From Timema cristinae (Eukaryota > Arthropoda > Insecta > Phasmatodea > Timematidae), in assembly GCA_039000515.1 (NCBI GenBank), contig JBCFYV010002255.1, forward strand, positions 20,115,921-20,179,920: 64,000 bases of DNA, read 5' to 3'. Within the stretch, counting starts at the first letter, position 1, and each line of letters begins with the position of its first letter. Position numbers and translations under genes: made by a program. Shown here piece by piece: positions 34,010 to 45,648 of this stretch. Under the pieces are notes generated by a model. It was not told where the DNA came from, searched no databases, and saw only the letters and a list, made by a program, of their open reading frames with translations.

Positions 34010-35195
34010 TATTTTAAAACTTACACTAAATGAAGTACTATAATAGGATTAAAACCATTACTACCAGATCTAATAAATTCTAATAATGTGTGTCATATAT
34101 AGACTCACTTCGACATCACAAGTGGGAGACGCTAATACTCACGAGTCATCATAAATGCCCCAGTGAACTCGGCAACTCGGCCTTTGAACACCTAAACACA
34201 AACATATAACACCTAGGCCAGACGAAGAGAAAATGAGAAAGGCTTCCTTTGGGGTATTCTCAACAGCCGTTGGCAAGTGATAGTGGTCGGGTGGCGTGAT
34301 GTTAGAAGATTACTACCCCTCTTCGTACTTGGAGATAGCCCTGTCTAATTTTATCATTCTCGCTGGTATATAACGACCTGTCCTCGGTTCACGTAATATC
34401 TGCTAAAACTACATACTGAAGACCGCGATGGTTGAGACGTTTGTGTCACCTTCTCGTCCCGTTTCCAGAGTAACAGAATAAATATCCTATTGATTTCTCA
34501 GGCAGTATTAATTAGGGATTGACTGGCCGTAGAATCTGTAGTTCCTAGATTCCTGGTAGTTCGCCTTTTACTAGCTGTAAAAATAATAGTTTCTCTTCTA
34601 AGAGCTGATACCATTGAAATGTCTAACTCTCTATGGAGCTAATTCAAGCTAGCTATCTCATGTTAATTACCGTATTTGTAGCTCCTTAAACTAGGACTAA
34701 ATGTGTGTGGTTTAGTTCTTTATATTTGAAATTATGTGTTGTAGTTTGAAAGCCTCACAGTCAGCAGGTTGGAGTAGAGCTATGTATGATAGATTTGTAA
34801 TTAAAATTAATTAACGTCACTAATTTATATTGCCTTAGGAGTTGCTGCCTTTCTTTCCATTTGATGAATTAGTATTTGTCCTGCTTTAACGAGTTACAAG
34901 ATTTTTTATTTACACCTATGACATGCCTATATGTGTGGGTTATAGGGTGTACCTGGGTGCTTCACACCTGATGCTCCTTTGTCGATCTATTTATATTATT
35001 GTATCCGTTCATATTCTCATGTTTAAACAAAGGATGGTTTGAATAATTTCTACCTTAAGTCCTATGTACTTCCTTTTTACTTGTTAGGATATTAATAAAC
35101 TGATTTGTTAAACTTGTGAATTATTATTATACTTTGTTACTTCTAGTCAACATTTATAAGTTTATGAGTGTTGTAGAGGTACTAAGGTGTGTTGT
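34010..35195. other. Gene-free stretch
   Basis: No gene recognised. 34095-34460 is less AT-biased but shows no open frame or motif I can name. Confidence 0.5.
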
Positions 35196-35247
35196 TATAT
35201 ATATATATATACTTGGTACTCTATATATATATATATATATATATATA
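35195..35247. repeat. (TA)n tract, palindromic
   Basis: Two TA runs flank ACTTGGTACT, making an AT hairpin just before the inverted-repeat element. Confidence 0.85.
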
Positions 35248-35249
35248 AC

Positions 35250-35638
35250 ACAACTAAGACAAAATTTCGAACAATGACGGTAGTATATTTATAAAAATTG
35301 ATTGAGTCAGGCATAATGTTATATTAGATTGATATATATATATAGTTTTATAACAGCTTAGTAACAAGTTTGAACAACATTTATCAGATCCGTGGCCAAG
35401 GCCAAATAGACATGCATGCGGGCAGGCATGGGGACAGACAATCCACTTGGGGGTGGGGGTTAGAGTCACATAAAACTAATGGGATATTCATAATTCGAAG
35501 TCAAACATTTTCACGATTACAATACGTTCTCATTATATGATAAAGTAAAAATCAATCAATCGAATGTAACATTTTTCCTGACTCAATCAATTTTTATGAA
35601 TATGCAACCTTCAATGTTCGAAATTTAGCCTTAGTTGT
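35250..35638. mobile_element. 389 bp element with about 90 bp inverted termini
   Basis: The left end ACAACTAAGACAAAATTTCG and the inverted right end ACAACTAAGGCTAAATTTCG match. Pairing continues through AAAAATTGATTGAGTCAGG, identical on both arms, for about 90 bp. The interior has no transposase. The 71-codon minus-strand frame over it is a by-product. Confidence 0.8.
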
Positions 35639-35639
35639 A

Positions 35640-36499
35640 TGTACAAAAAAAAACTTAGTTATAGATAACCTTCTAAACAGCTATGTATGAAATATTGCCT
35701 ATCTATTATATCTCACGGCGTTTCCTAAATTTGTTATCAACTCTGAAGTGTTACGTATAGATAACCTTTTAAACAACTAAGTACGAAATATTGCCTAGCT
35801 ATTAGATCTCACGGCGTCTCATATATTAGTTTTCAACGCATCAAAAGTGTTACTTATACCTTTTAACACGAAAGTAGATGATATGATGTTTATTTTATTA
35901 TATTCTATTAAGATATGATAGATAATGGTTTTAATCGGAGAAAGCATCAAAATATAACGCACAATAAAAGGATGTATTTACATTAAGACACAAAACATGT
36001 TTAATAATTTATTATGTATTTATCATAAATTATAAGATTTCTAATTACAATAAAACACGGGTCGTATGAGTTCAAAATATCAAAACTAAATGCGTAATTT
36101 TAGGATTAAATAAACGCCACATGATAAAATAACCAATCTAATGTAGCCAGAGTAAAATAAAGCATATTAAGAGCGTTTGAAAATGTAATATTAGAAGAAA
36201 AAAAAAGGCCAACATCACGAAATTTGTTTGACGTCACCTAAATAGAATCACCCTTATGCCCCTGACAGGCCTACCCTTCCCCCTCAAACCCCATGAACCC
36301 TATTTCCCAGCAACATGATTACATTCTACATTTCAATTGCACAGCCTTCATTTTTAATTGTGATTACAATCACGTTCATGCCGATATAGATGGACATGAA
36401 ACAGGAGAATGACGTACACAGCCCAGAGTAATAAATAGCCTAGTAAATATTGTGTTTCAAAATGTCTACACAGTCTCTAGATCGTTTTCCACGCCACAC
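35640..36499. other. Gene-free stretch with a local duplication
   Basis: No gene recognised. 35655-35725 and 35755-35820 are similar to each other (ATAGATAACCTT, GAAATATTGCCTA, TCTCACGGCGT in both), a local direct repeat of about 100 bp period. Confidence 0.5.
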
Positions 36500-36660
36500 G
36501 ATTAATATACCGCTACCAAAAAAAGAGAAAATAATTGAAAACCATAAGCATGTAACTAAAATGTGTGAATGTGAAAAATGACAAATGGACACGGGAATTG
36601 AACCCGGAACACTTGGCACTGGCGGAAACAACCTTAACCTATGGATCATTTCCATCTTCC
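36500..36660 (-). repeat. tRNA-derived SINE-like element
   Basis: Inverted, 36586-36655 reads box A-like TAGGTTAAGGTTG and box B GGGTTCAATTCCCG, followed by a short body ending near the GTGTGGCGTGGAAAAC word. No second copy in the window. Confidence 0.5.
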
Positions 36661-36699
36661 AATCTTAGCTATTCACGTGCAAATTTAACTGTACAAGAT

Positions 36700-36932
36700 C
36701 CCAACATAATAGCTCAGTAAAGGCGTGCATGCCTACTGAGCTAAGGCTCCCAGAATCGATTTCTGACGAGGCAAAAACTTTTTTTTTTTGTTAAATGTGG
36801 GTTTGCCTTGTCACAGTGATGAAATAACGGCCGTGGACTGGTTTTTGTGTCGTTTAGATTTAAGTTTGTTAATAAGTCATATGTTGATATAATTAGTCAC
36901 TTCAGCAAGTAAACGTTTCATGCAAAAAAAAA
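36700..36932 (+). repeat. SINE-C copy 5
   Basis: Plus-strand copy. Box A-like TAGCTCAGTAAAGGCG, then CTACTGAGCTAAGGCTCCCA, degraded box B (GAATCGATTTCTGAC), body TTGTCACAGTGATGAAATAA, tail ATATGTTGATATAATTAGTC. Confidence 0.8.
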
Positions 36933-37185
36933 AATACAAAAAAATACAAGCATTATGTTTCTTCCGTGTAATTAAAAGTAATCGTAAGAGAATAATACTT
37001 AAATGTTACTATTTTTTTTTTAATGTTCAAACATGGTTTACTTTACGTCACAATCTTTACTTGAACTTAAATCCCGGGTAGATTATATCGGAGTTAATAC
37101 TGGTAGCCAACTTGCAGCCCGATCTACGATCTGTGCGGTTACGTACTTTTTAGTAGGCTAATAATTAATTAATTTATTAATATTT

Positions 37186-37407
37186 AGCACCGCGTTTACT
37201 ACCCGTTCGGGTTATACGCTTTAAGTACTAATTACGCTAACGGATTAGGAATTGGGGAGGGTGAATTTAGAGGAAGTGAACCCGCATTTGCGTGGAGGGA
37301 GAGTGGAAAACCATTTAGGAAAAACTTCACCACCAGTTTTCACCCGACCGAGATTCGAATCTCGATCTCCCATCCTCAGCAGTCGAGCTCAACACGACTA
37401 GCGCGTA
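37186..37407 (-). repeat. SINE-B1, head partly lost
   Basis: Tail AGCACCGCGTTTACTACCCG, body TTGCGTGGAGGGAGAGTGGA and inverted box B GAGATTCGAATCTCGATC. It stops at GACTAGCGCGTA, before box A. Confidence 0.88.
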
Positions 37408-37446
37408 GGGATTTAAGTCGATACAGGGGAAAATGTTGTAGTTTTT

Positions 37447-37664
37447 AGTACCGTGTCTTATTTTATGTACTAATTATTATTTTAATGTGTTAAGGATTAG
37501 AAAGGTTGAACTTGAGAGAGTGTACCTGCATTCGCGTAGAGGATAGATACTATTTAGGAAAAAACACTCCCAGTACACCCGACCTAGATCGAACCCCAAT
37601 ATCCTTGTCTAGTCTAGTTAATTGCGAGAGTGACGTCTTGGATAATGCAGCCATCGAAGTGAGT
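37447..37664 (-). repeat. SINE-B2
   Basis: Partly eroded tail, GTGTTAAGGATTAGAAAGGT, inverted box B region (TAGATCGAACCCCAATATC) and head GATAATGCAGCCATCGAAGT. Confidence 0.75.
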
Positions 37665-38702
37665 GTAAATGTGTTAAAAAAATATTTGTTTACTTAAGTA
37701 CTCTGAGAAATAGGTAAATTTAGGAAAAAGTAACGGCTCCCACAATTTAAAATCAAGGTATTTCTTGTTTCTAAAGGTAAAGAATACAACAATTGGAGGA
37801 CGATATTTGGCTATTAGACCTAGCTATTTTAACCTACAGGATATAGGCCCCTAAAACTTTATTATTTAAATGTTGAATTACAAAGCGAGGATAAATCTAT
37901 TTTTCAAAGGATTAGTTCTGTAAATTATTTTTAACAGAAGATTACACTAGTCGTATATACACTTGAGATTAAGAAGATCGAGATCGCTTATTTTCTAACA
38001 ATGATGCACAATTAAAAAAGTTATACTATAAATTACGACAAAAATATATATACAGATTAAATTAAAAATATTCATGCAGAGTATGAGAGATGTTTCTATG
38101 ACTTTATAAAACATGATGGCACAATTTTATTTATGAGTTTCCCATTTGATACAGACATTCAGGTAGAAGAAACTACGGAAGACAAGAAGCAACTAGTGGA
38201 AAACCTCCTTCTCTATTTAAAATGGATAATGAAACACTGACCGTAAGATAAATAATTCAACTACAAAACACAGCTCTCATTGGTAGGCAAGAGTTTACGA
38301 GGAACATTTGTGGAAGTACTATGTGTATCGGCAGAAAATAAGCCAAGTTTGCAAATAAGTTCTGAAAATTTTCACGCCTGTTTTCAGTAAACTCATTTGT
38401 GCGACTCAGAATTTTCGCAGAGGAAAGTGGTCAGATCTAAATATAGCAATTATTTTAAGGGACGAGCATATGGATTCATGTTTAATTTATCATATCACTT
38501 AAATAAAAAGAATAAGTATGATCTAAACAATAGCTCTCCAACTGTTTTTCATCAAACTATTCTAATATGCTAACATCCCGAGTGAAAATAGTGCAAAAAA
38601 CACTGTAATGTTTTTAACACGGGTATTTACTAAAAGTAAATCACAGTTAGGTTTGTATTTAAGAAGTATATTTTATGATTTAATGGTATAATGTGTCGCA
38701 AC
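37665..38702. other. Gene-free stretch
   Basis: AT-rich; holds only the weak open frame listed at 38061-38240. Confidence 0.5.
38061..38240 (+). CDS. Weak open frame, possible exon or pseudogene scrap
   Basis: A frame of 59 codons runs from just after a TAA (38058-38060) to a TGA at 38238-38240, with an internal ATG at 38133. Its C-terminal part has a mixed, protein-like composition (for example QVEETTEDKKQLVEN and LLLYLKWIMKH). I recognise no family and see no clear splice signals or neighbours. It could be chance. Confidence 0.12.
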   Translation: MKNIHAEYERCFYDFIKHDGTILFMSFPFDTDIQVEETTEDKKQLVENLLLYLKWIMKH

Positions 38703-38880
38703 GAATGACGAGGAGATCGAGGTTCGAGTCCCAGTCGGGTGTAAAAAAGGGTGGTTTTCCGCTCTCCCTCTACGTAAATTCAGGCACACTTCCTCTATAG
38801 TAAACCCTCCTCCTCACTAACACACTAGCGTAATTAGTACATAGACGTATAACCCGAAGCAGTAATAAGACGCGGTTGTG
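38703..38880 (+). repeat. SINE-B, 5' truncated
   Basis: Starts at box B (GATCGAGGTTCGAGTCCCAG), then CCGCTCTCCCTCTACG and tail GACGTATAACCCGAAGC...AAGACGCGG. Confidence 0.82.
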
Positions 38881-39344
38881 TATAAAAAAATGACTCATCA
38901 TTACCTTTGCTATTAAGCAGTTAATAACAATGTTGCTAGCATGCATTAATTAAAAAAAAGGTTTTATCAGTGCAATTTTTAAAGAAGTAAAAATGGCTTT
39001 GTTTACCCACAGTAGTGGTCACGCAGACTCAGTCGTTTCTATAATATACTCAACATATTCTCGTAAAAGTAAAAAGTTGTAATTGAAAATGTTACTAATG
39101 CACACGGGAGTATAGGATGAGTCCAAATATTATATGTCAATACTTACCACTCCAAAACGAAGAGAAGTAAAACTAATTACGAGCATAGTTAATTAAAAGA
39201 TCGACACACTTCAAAGAATACTCACCGATGTGTTCCTACAGTATACACAGAAACAAAGTTGTTTGCAATGACGCTCTGACTACCTATATCTGCCAATGCT
39301 AGTGTTTTTTTTATCATACCACCTGTCCAAATATTTAGAGGTAA

Positions 39345-39375
<31 letters not shown>
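39345..39375. repeat. (ATT)n microsatellite on a SINE-A tail
   Basis: About ten ATT units abutting the inverted SINE-A tail. Confidence 0.95.
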
Positions 39376-39377
<2 letters not shown>

Positions 39378-39653
39378 ACCGCGTCTTACTACCCATTCGG
39401 GTCATACACAATTACGCTAATGTGTAATGGTAGGGTGATTGTGAGTTGAAATGGAGGACCTACAGTTTAACGTGGGATCCAAACCACGGGAGGCCTGGCA
39501 TTCCACACATTCACAAGTTATGATTAATAAACGTCTTGCCAGAGGTGAAGGAAGGGTTTGGTAATCAGATAAATCTATGCTGGGACCGAGGATTGATCCC
39601 CGAACCCCCAACACAGTAGTCTGACACATTAACCCTAGACCACCAGGTCACCC
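39376..39653 (-). repeat. SINE-A copy 5, full length
   Basis: Tail CCGCGTCTTACTACCCATTC, then the central block. The inverted head has box A-like TGGTCTAGGGTTAA and a slightly mutated box B (GATCAATCC). Confidence 0.88.
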
Positions 39654-39811
39654 TTGATAGGTAAAGAAGCGTTTGGATTTTTAGAATACACATTATTTTA
39701 TAAATATTTCAATCTTCTTATAAATGCATTTGTGTATGTTTGAGATTAATCACATAATACAACATTTTATTCATTCAAAGAAAATAAAAGGTAAAAAGAA
39801 GAAGATATTCA

Positions 39812-40896
39812 AAGAAAAAATTATTAGAGTGTATGTTGTGTCGCTTGAGTAAAGTAGAATTGACGGTCAATCCTGGAAAGATTTCTTGGGCTAAATATTT
39901 TATTAAGGCGCTTGGCCCTGCCGAGCGCAAGTCTAAATACTATTTTGTGGAATGGTGGTGGAGGGGTGAAAGGTGTGGCGTGGCTTCACAACCGACCAAA
40001 GTATCCTTCCGCGCCCACAAGAACAAATGAATCACTGAAACCGTAGATGGCACTAGCTACCGGACAGGTCTTGCGGAAAAATTATACGTTAGGAAATACC
40101 AGATTTCTCGACAACGAGTGAAATATTTATGTTAATATTTTCAACACTCCTTCTGAGATAATGTATAGATGTTTATTATTTGTTACATTTTCTTAATTTT
40201 TGTTATGAAGCCTGCAGTTTTCTTTTGAAAAAATGTAAATTTTATCTATATTTGATCATTCTTAAAATTATGGCGGAGGTGTGTATATAAAATGATAACT
40301 TAATAAACATGATTATATTCTTGAGCAAACCGTTTCCGAGAATATTGTAAAACAATGATTTTTTTTTTAAGATAACCGTTTGTTCCCACGACTCTGCATT
40401 TCCACGCCAAATGAAAAGGGCCAATCGCCTTAAGTATCTAGGATATATTATATCTTCTGAGAATACGGCTATTGTACCCGAGAGGGTGAAACCCATAATC
40501 AATTTTCCTCCTCCCAAGAATGTGGAAGTTGTCACGCGTTTTACAGGCACATGTGCCTACTACGCTTGATTTATCCCCAAGTTAGTTAGCTGCTCCACTA
40601 AATGGGTTGAAAAGGAAAGGTGTTCCCTTTGTGTGGGGTGCTAAACAAGCCAGTGCTTTTGATTGTTTAAAGAACAGACTTATCTCTCTTGAGGTGTTAC
40701 ACATCCCCGATTTCTCTCTTCCCTTCCTTTTGCATGTAGGTGTATCATCTTTAGCTCTGGGCATCGTATTGTCTCTACGGTTTTCGGGTTGCATTCAACC
40801 TGTGGCGTTTGCCAGTAGAACGCTCAACGTGGCCAAGAGAAGTTATAGCGAGTATGAAAAGGAAATTCACGCGCGCGTGTGTGATTATCTTGAGCA
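39812..40896 (+). pseudogene. Ty3/gypsy-like reverse transcriptase/RNase H remnant
   Basis: Remains of the pol gene of a Ty3/gypsy LTR retrotransposon, the part spanning the C-terminal reverse transcriptase and the start of RNase H. Part one (39812-39906) encodes the segment with LTVNPGK, which in relatives lies before the FLGHIIS block. Part two (from 40434) encodes YLGYIIS, then FPPPKNVE, a TGA stop at 40567-40569 inside the usual YYRRFIP region, a one-base frameshift near 40585-40589, then FVWGAKQASAF and FASRTLN. The RNase H position normally written HTDAS reads HVGVS, so the catalytic Asp is lost. The two parts are separated by a TTAA-flanked element (39907-40429), and the 3' side is cut by a SINE-B at about 40897. 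Both breaks plus the stop and frameshift show it is dead. No LTRs, gag, protease or integrase are visible. Confidence 0.85.
39907..40429. mobile_element. TTAA-flanked non-autonomous element, family 1, copy 1
   Basis: TTAA sits at 39903-39906 and 40430-40433. The ends GGCGCTTGGCCCT and, inverted, GGCGATTGGCCCT form short terminal inverted repeats. The 523 bp interior has no transposase and matches the copy at 53847-54356. Insertion into the gypsy pseudogene leaves the host frame in register on both sides once one TTAA is discounted, which independently fixes the borders. TTAA targets are typical of piggyBac-type transposases; the class is inferred. Confidence 0.88.
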
Positions 40897-41102
40897 ACCC
40901 ACTTCGATGGCCGCGTGGCCCTAACGCGCTAATCTCGAGTTAAACTAGATTGCCGAACATGGGGAGCTCGGTAATGTGCACTGGGGAGGTTCTCTCCCTC
41001 TAGATGGGTTTTAAGCCTTCACTAATCCCTAAACCATTAGTGTAATTAGTACATATGCGTATAACCCGAACGGGTAGTAAGACGTAGTGCTAAATAAAAA
41101 AA
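40897..41102 (+). repeat. SINE-B inside the gypsy remnant
   Basis: Head ACCCACTTCGATGGCCGCGT, shortened middle, tail GCGTATAACCCGAACGGGTA then GACGTAGTGCTAAATAAAA. It interrupts the gypsy RNase H frame. Confidence 0.85.
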
Positions 41103-41422
41103 CCATGAGGATGGGTAGTTATGTATGTGCTGTCTATGTTATCATATTGGTTTATTAATTATCTAGTAATTAATATTTATGATTTAGTTTTAGCAATTGT
41201 TGCCATTTAAGGAATATAACGGATATTGACTTGTATGTTTAGATCTAGCTTGTATTATGGCATATAAGTTGTAGTTTTTATTGTTTAATAACTGGATATT
41301 GTTATGTATTGGCCTAGGAGTGGTCAGTAATTGTAGTAATCCACTCAGGATTTTATTTATTGATCGAAATACGTATGGTATATCCTTTTAGGGAGTGACC
41401 AGTAAGCAAGAACGCTCTATTA

Positions 41423-41660
41423 ACTGTTTCGGTGGCCACATGGTCTAGGGCCCCAATCTCGCGTTAGACCAAATTGCCGTTGACAGGTATATCGGGGTTC
41501 GAATCCCGGTCGGACGTACTGAGAGTGGTTTTTGACTCTTCATCCACGCAAATGCTGGTGCGTTCTCTATAAATTCAATCTTCTTCATCCATAACATTAT
41601 CATAAGTAGTAGGTTATATATGCATATAACCTGAACAGATATTAGAACTGGTGCTAAACA
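41423..41660 (+). repeat. SINE-B2, full length
   Basis: Head GTTTCGGTGGCCACATGGTC, perfect box B GGGGTTCGAATCCCGG, body CATCCACGCAAATGCTGG. The tail is degraded (TAGAACTGGTGCTAA). Confidence 0.85.
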
Positions 41661-42372
41661 AATACTAGTGCTATTGTAGTCTTGGATTTAAAATTTTCAT
41701 CCTGAATATAATCTATTTTAATTATTGGTAACATTTAAAAAGTGGACTTGTTAATGTGTTCTTGTATTTTATTTTACACAAATGTACCACGTTACTATTC
41801 ATTAGATAAGAGAAACTACAAATAAAAACCCCTACCCAATACAATGAGATACAATACTAATAGTAATTAAAGTCGACTTTTAAGCCGTTTTTCCACGGCA
41901 TTTTCCCCTTTCATTCAGGCAATCTCGTTACACTGTGTGTACACCCCGCCCCCTCCTCCTTTGTTGACAGCCCTATATCACTTTGTCGCAGGTAGGAACC
42001 GCCCGGAGTGATCAAAGCGACAACTTCAACCACCATATACTCGCGGGCAGCCTCTTAATATGCGGAGTATAGGTGCTGCTTACTCAGGATGACCCGAGAC
42101 CTTTGGAGCAATGGTGGACAAGGAATCACGAAATGTAGGAAATTCAAGGGGAAAAAATGCAGGACGTTAAAAATTTAAAGTTCAAAATTTAATTATAAAA
42201 ATTCACTTTATGTGTTTTATTGATATAGTGAAATCTCTTAAAAGCGGATACCTTCTGGGATAAAAAAAGGTCCACTAATTAAAAAAAAGTTTTGATTAAA
42301 TCCACAGTTTAATCTATATAAATCTATATAGGCCTACCGTGAATATTAACTACAAAAAATTAATTATTGTAC
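41661..42372. other. Gene-free stretch
   Basis: No gene recognised. 41880-42130 is less AT-biased than its surroundings but has no long frame. Confidence 0.5.
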
Positions 42373-42612
42373 TACCTGCTTCGGTGGTCACATGATATAA
42401 CACTTGCAGTAGACTAGATTGTCTATGATGGGGAGATCGAGTTCGAATCTCGGCTTGAGGTTAGTTTTTACAAAATGGTTTTCCACTCTCCCTTCACGAA
42501 AATTAGGGTACACTTTATATACATGTGACCTTTCTAATCCCTAAAACTATCAGCGTAATTGGTACATAAGAGTATAAACCGAACGGGTAGTAAGACGCAG
42601 TGCTAAAAAATA
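42373..42612 (+). repeat. SINE-B2, full length
   Basis: Head ACCTGCTTCGGTGGTCACAT, box B GAGTTCGAATCTCGG, tail CGAACGGGTAGTAAGACGCA then GTGCTAAAAAATAAA. Confidence 0.88.
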
Positions 42613-43599
42613 AAATTGTACGGTATAGTATTGCACGTAGCCTACTGTAGGCCTACAGGTTGTTTCGGCGTAAGAGCCCATGTTAGTTTGCCAGGGAAGT
42701 TTAAAATCTCAGTTATTCACAAGTGTGTTTTAAGGGAGATTTAACTGTAATCATATTATTGTACACATTTTACTGAAGTTCGACCATATTTTTCAAATGA
42801 ACTTATGAATAAGAACGCTCGCTGTGATTGGTTGCTGACGGCATATACGCAGCCAATAGAAATCACTAATTTTATCACGTGAACAATGCGTGGCGAGTTG
42901 TACGACGAGAACTACTCGTGATAACTGAAATGCCATCATATGGCAGATTTTAAAAATGCGAGATAACTTTGAGAGCAAATAATATAAAAATTTACAGATT
43001 TATTTATTTCATCAAAATGGAAGACATTTTTGAATTTTTGGAACATCCTTCCCGGACATCTGGGCAGAGGGTTTAAATGTAAGCCACGCCGGGAGAAGGA
43101 GGACGTCTGGTAAACCATTCCTGTACGTACTGTGTTACTGCGCATTACTTTTCACACCGGTACCTAACGTTGGAAAACATGATGGGAAAGTCTGCTATTC
43201 AGTATTCTTGAGAGGATCTTGGTAGAGAGAAAAAAAAACTTACATAAATTTAAGGTCAAAATTGTTAAAATTTACTGTTTTTATAGTAATGAACCTAGCA
43301 AGCAAAAGTGACTAGGCCTACTACAGAGAGTAATACTTGACGATGAACATGTTAAAGGAAATATAGTAGCCTTTTTTAGCTGTTAGATATGGTTCGCGAT
43401 AAGAAAATAGTTTTGTAAACAAACTATACACACAAAAAAAAAGTTCTGTCATGTAGGCAGACACATATAAAATGCAATAAGCTATTTTATATACAAACAT
43501 ATTTGTAGTTTACGCACAAGGTTGGGAAAAAACCATAACTGTGTGCCGGAAATTAGTCTCACCTTGTCTGGCTCACCGTTGGCGAGACTGTGGGGGTGG
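42613..43599. other. Gene-free stretch with promoter-like motifs
   Basis: Inverted CCAAT (ATTGG 42827-42831), CCAAT (42853-42857) and CACGTG (42876-42881) lie 135-190 bp before an ATG in good context (43017). The ATG frame ends after 19 codons, at a TAA. No gene can be claimed. Confidence 0.3.
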
Positions 43600-43790
43600 G
43601 TGGGGAAGGGGGCTAGGTAGGGGAAAGAGCTTAAAAGAGGATTGGGGCTCAAATACCAACAGGGTGTATTGATAATTTTTTTCTTGATAAATGGTTTTCA
43701 ACTCTCCCTTCACAAAAATGCAAGGCTCTACCTAACTCTTGTAATGTGATTAAATATTAATAACCCTAACTAGTATACCTGATTTCTTGC
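43600..43790 (+). repeat. SINE-B, diverged
   Basis: GGATTGGGGCTCAAATACCA (degraded box B), AAATGGTTTTCAACTCTCCC, then a poor tail. Confidence 0.55.
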
Positions 43791-44980
43791 GAATGTACAG
43801 TGCATTTGAAGCATCATTTTAAAAAAAAAATGCAAATATATTTTTGAGTTGCCACATTGATCTATCGAAAGTGACAGCTGAAGATCATAAGACCTGGGGT
43901 GTAAATACGTGAAAGTAGTTCTAGAGGCATTTTCTACCTGTCAGATAGCCTTTAATAAGATGCAGTGCATAATTTAAAAAAAAACACAAAAAAACCAGCA
44001 ATCTGCTAAAGATCCAGCTTAGAGTTAGTATGCCCTTACTCAGATCATGGGACCAATATTTGTTCCCTACCCTGCTTTAATGGATATGAGTTTCAAGGCT
44101 TTTATCCATCAAGGTGTGGATGTAGAAAACGCGAGAAAAGGGCAGTGGATTAGCAGTTTTTATAACAAAACACAAAATAAGTATAATATTTTTCCAGTAG
44201 AAACATGGAAATTAATTTTCTTCAAATAGTGATATCAACAGTTCTTGAATATTTGTCAAGGGTGTCCTGGAATTTAATGACAACTTTTTCTCTTAATTTA
44301 AGAAGTTCTCACCTTATAAGCCCGTCTGACATCACGCGTTACTTAGGTAAAACAGCTCGAATCATTCTTCCCGTTGTGTGCGATATATAGTCTTAATTAA
44401 AAAAAACAATGGCGTTGAGACAAGTGAAATATTTTTACCTATTTATAAAATGCACAACAAAATAATAAAAAATAGTTTAAAAAAAATCTTGTCTATCGAT
44501 CTCAATTTCACAGTTTTGATGGGAATACATTCAGAAAACCACACTTTGATGATATTTATGTCAAAGGCTTACTCTTGTAACTAATATAACCGTTAATCAC
44601 CTATGAGAAAGGCTGTTAAAAAAACATATCACTTAGTTTTCATACGCCAGGTCTCTGCATTCTTAGTCACATAATAGCGTATCAAACAATGATAGATAAC
44701 AAAGCTACTTAAACAATGTTAATGTATTCATACTCAAAGTTATATTATCTACAACCTTCACGTTTAATAGATACTATCAATACTTATAAAAATAATATTA
44801 ATGATATACTAAATTGTTAGAATGTTGCCAAAAAAAAATATGTCTGTATTTTCTAAAACTGTTCTTCCTACCAAAATCCTACTATAAAAATTCAACAAAA
44901 GAAAACCTACAAAGCGAATTTAATATCTATAATCATCATTTTTGTATGTCATCGTCTCGTCCCCCCCCTCCCCTCCCAGC
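43791..44980. other. Gene-free stretch
   Basis: AT-rich. Three frames of 60-68 codons (44047-44584) have no motif; they overlap the shortened TTAA-type element listed at 44112. Confidence 0.5.
44112..44312. mobile_element. Shortened relative of TTAA family 2
   Basis: GGTGTGGATGTAGAAAACGC, ATAGTGATATCAACAGTTCT and GAATTTAATGACAACTTTTT follow the order seen in the element at 28252-28643. About half of the element, including most of its right side, is absent. Confidence 0.55.
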
Positions 44981-45155
44981 GAGTCTTAGTTGCCGTTCAG
45001 GCTATATTCATATGCATTAATTACACTACCGGGGTAAGGGTAATAAGGAAAAACCCATTCTCAATAAGTCCATATGGAATTTAAATCCCAAACTCCCCAT
45101 CGCCATTAAAGAAGACTATATTAACTTGACATTTAGACCATATGCTCATAGATGC
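44981..45155 (-). repeat. SINE-B, diverged
   Basis: Tail-like GCGAGTCTTAGTTGCCGTTC, T-arm region (TAAATCCCAAACTCCCCATC), head AGACCATATGCTCATAGATG. Confidence 0.55.
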
Positions 45156-45648
45156 AAGTAATTTCAAATTTAAATGTAGTATATCGTTAAATAAATGGTG
45201 AACATTTATAGGGTAAAGAGTTATAAAAATCTATAAAAAGATAAGTGATATAAAACAGTAAACCTTCATAAAACGGTAACAGAACTTTTAGAATTCCATT
45301 GGCTCTATCAGCTTTATGAGAATTTCAATGGCCATCTGTTTGATTACCAGTGATTGAATATACGTTACCGTACGTACGATACTCATTAAAAGTTGATTCA
45401 TCTTTTAAGAACTCTTATGTAACGAGACATTAATCTGTTATTTTATGATCGATTCAGGATAAAGTCTTTCAGTTAGAAGACTAGACTTTAGTAAGAACCA
45501 GAATTATGGCGTAGTGATAACAAAAAAGAAGGGATTTTTAATATTAGAATTGGAAACAAAGGATAATGCACAAAAGTTTTTTTATAATATTCCCGACAAT
45601 TAAGCTAGACTTATAATACAAGATCCACACGGGATAAAAGATTTAACT
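45156..45648. other. AT-rich stretch, nothing recognised
   Basis: No open frame or repeat family found. Confidence 0.5.
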
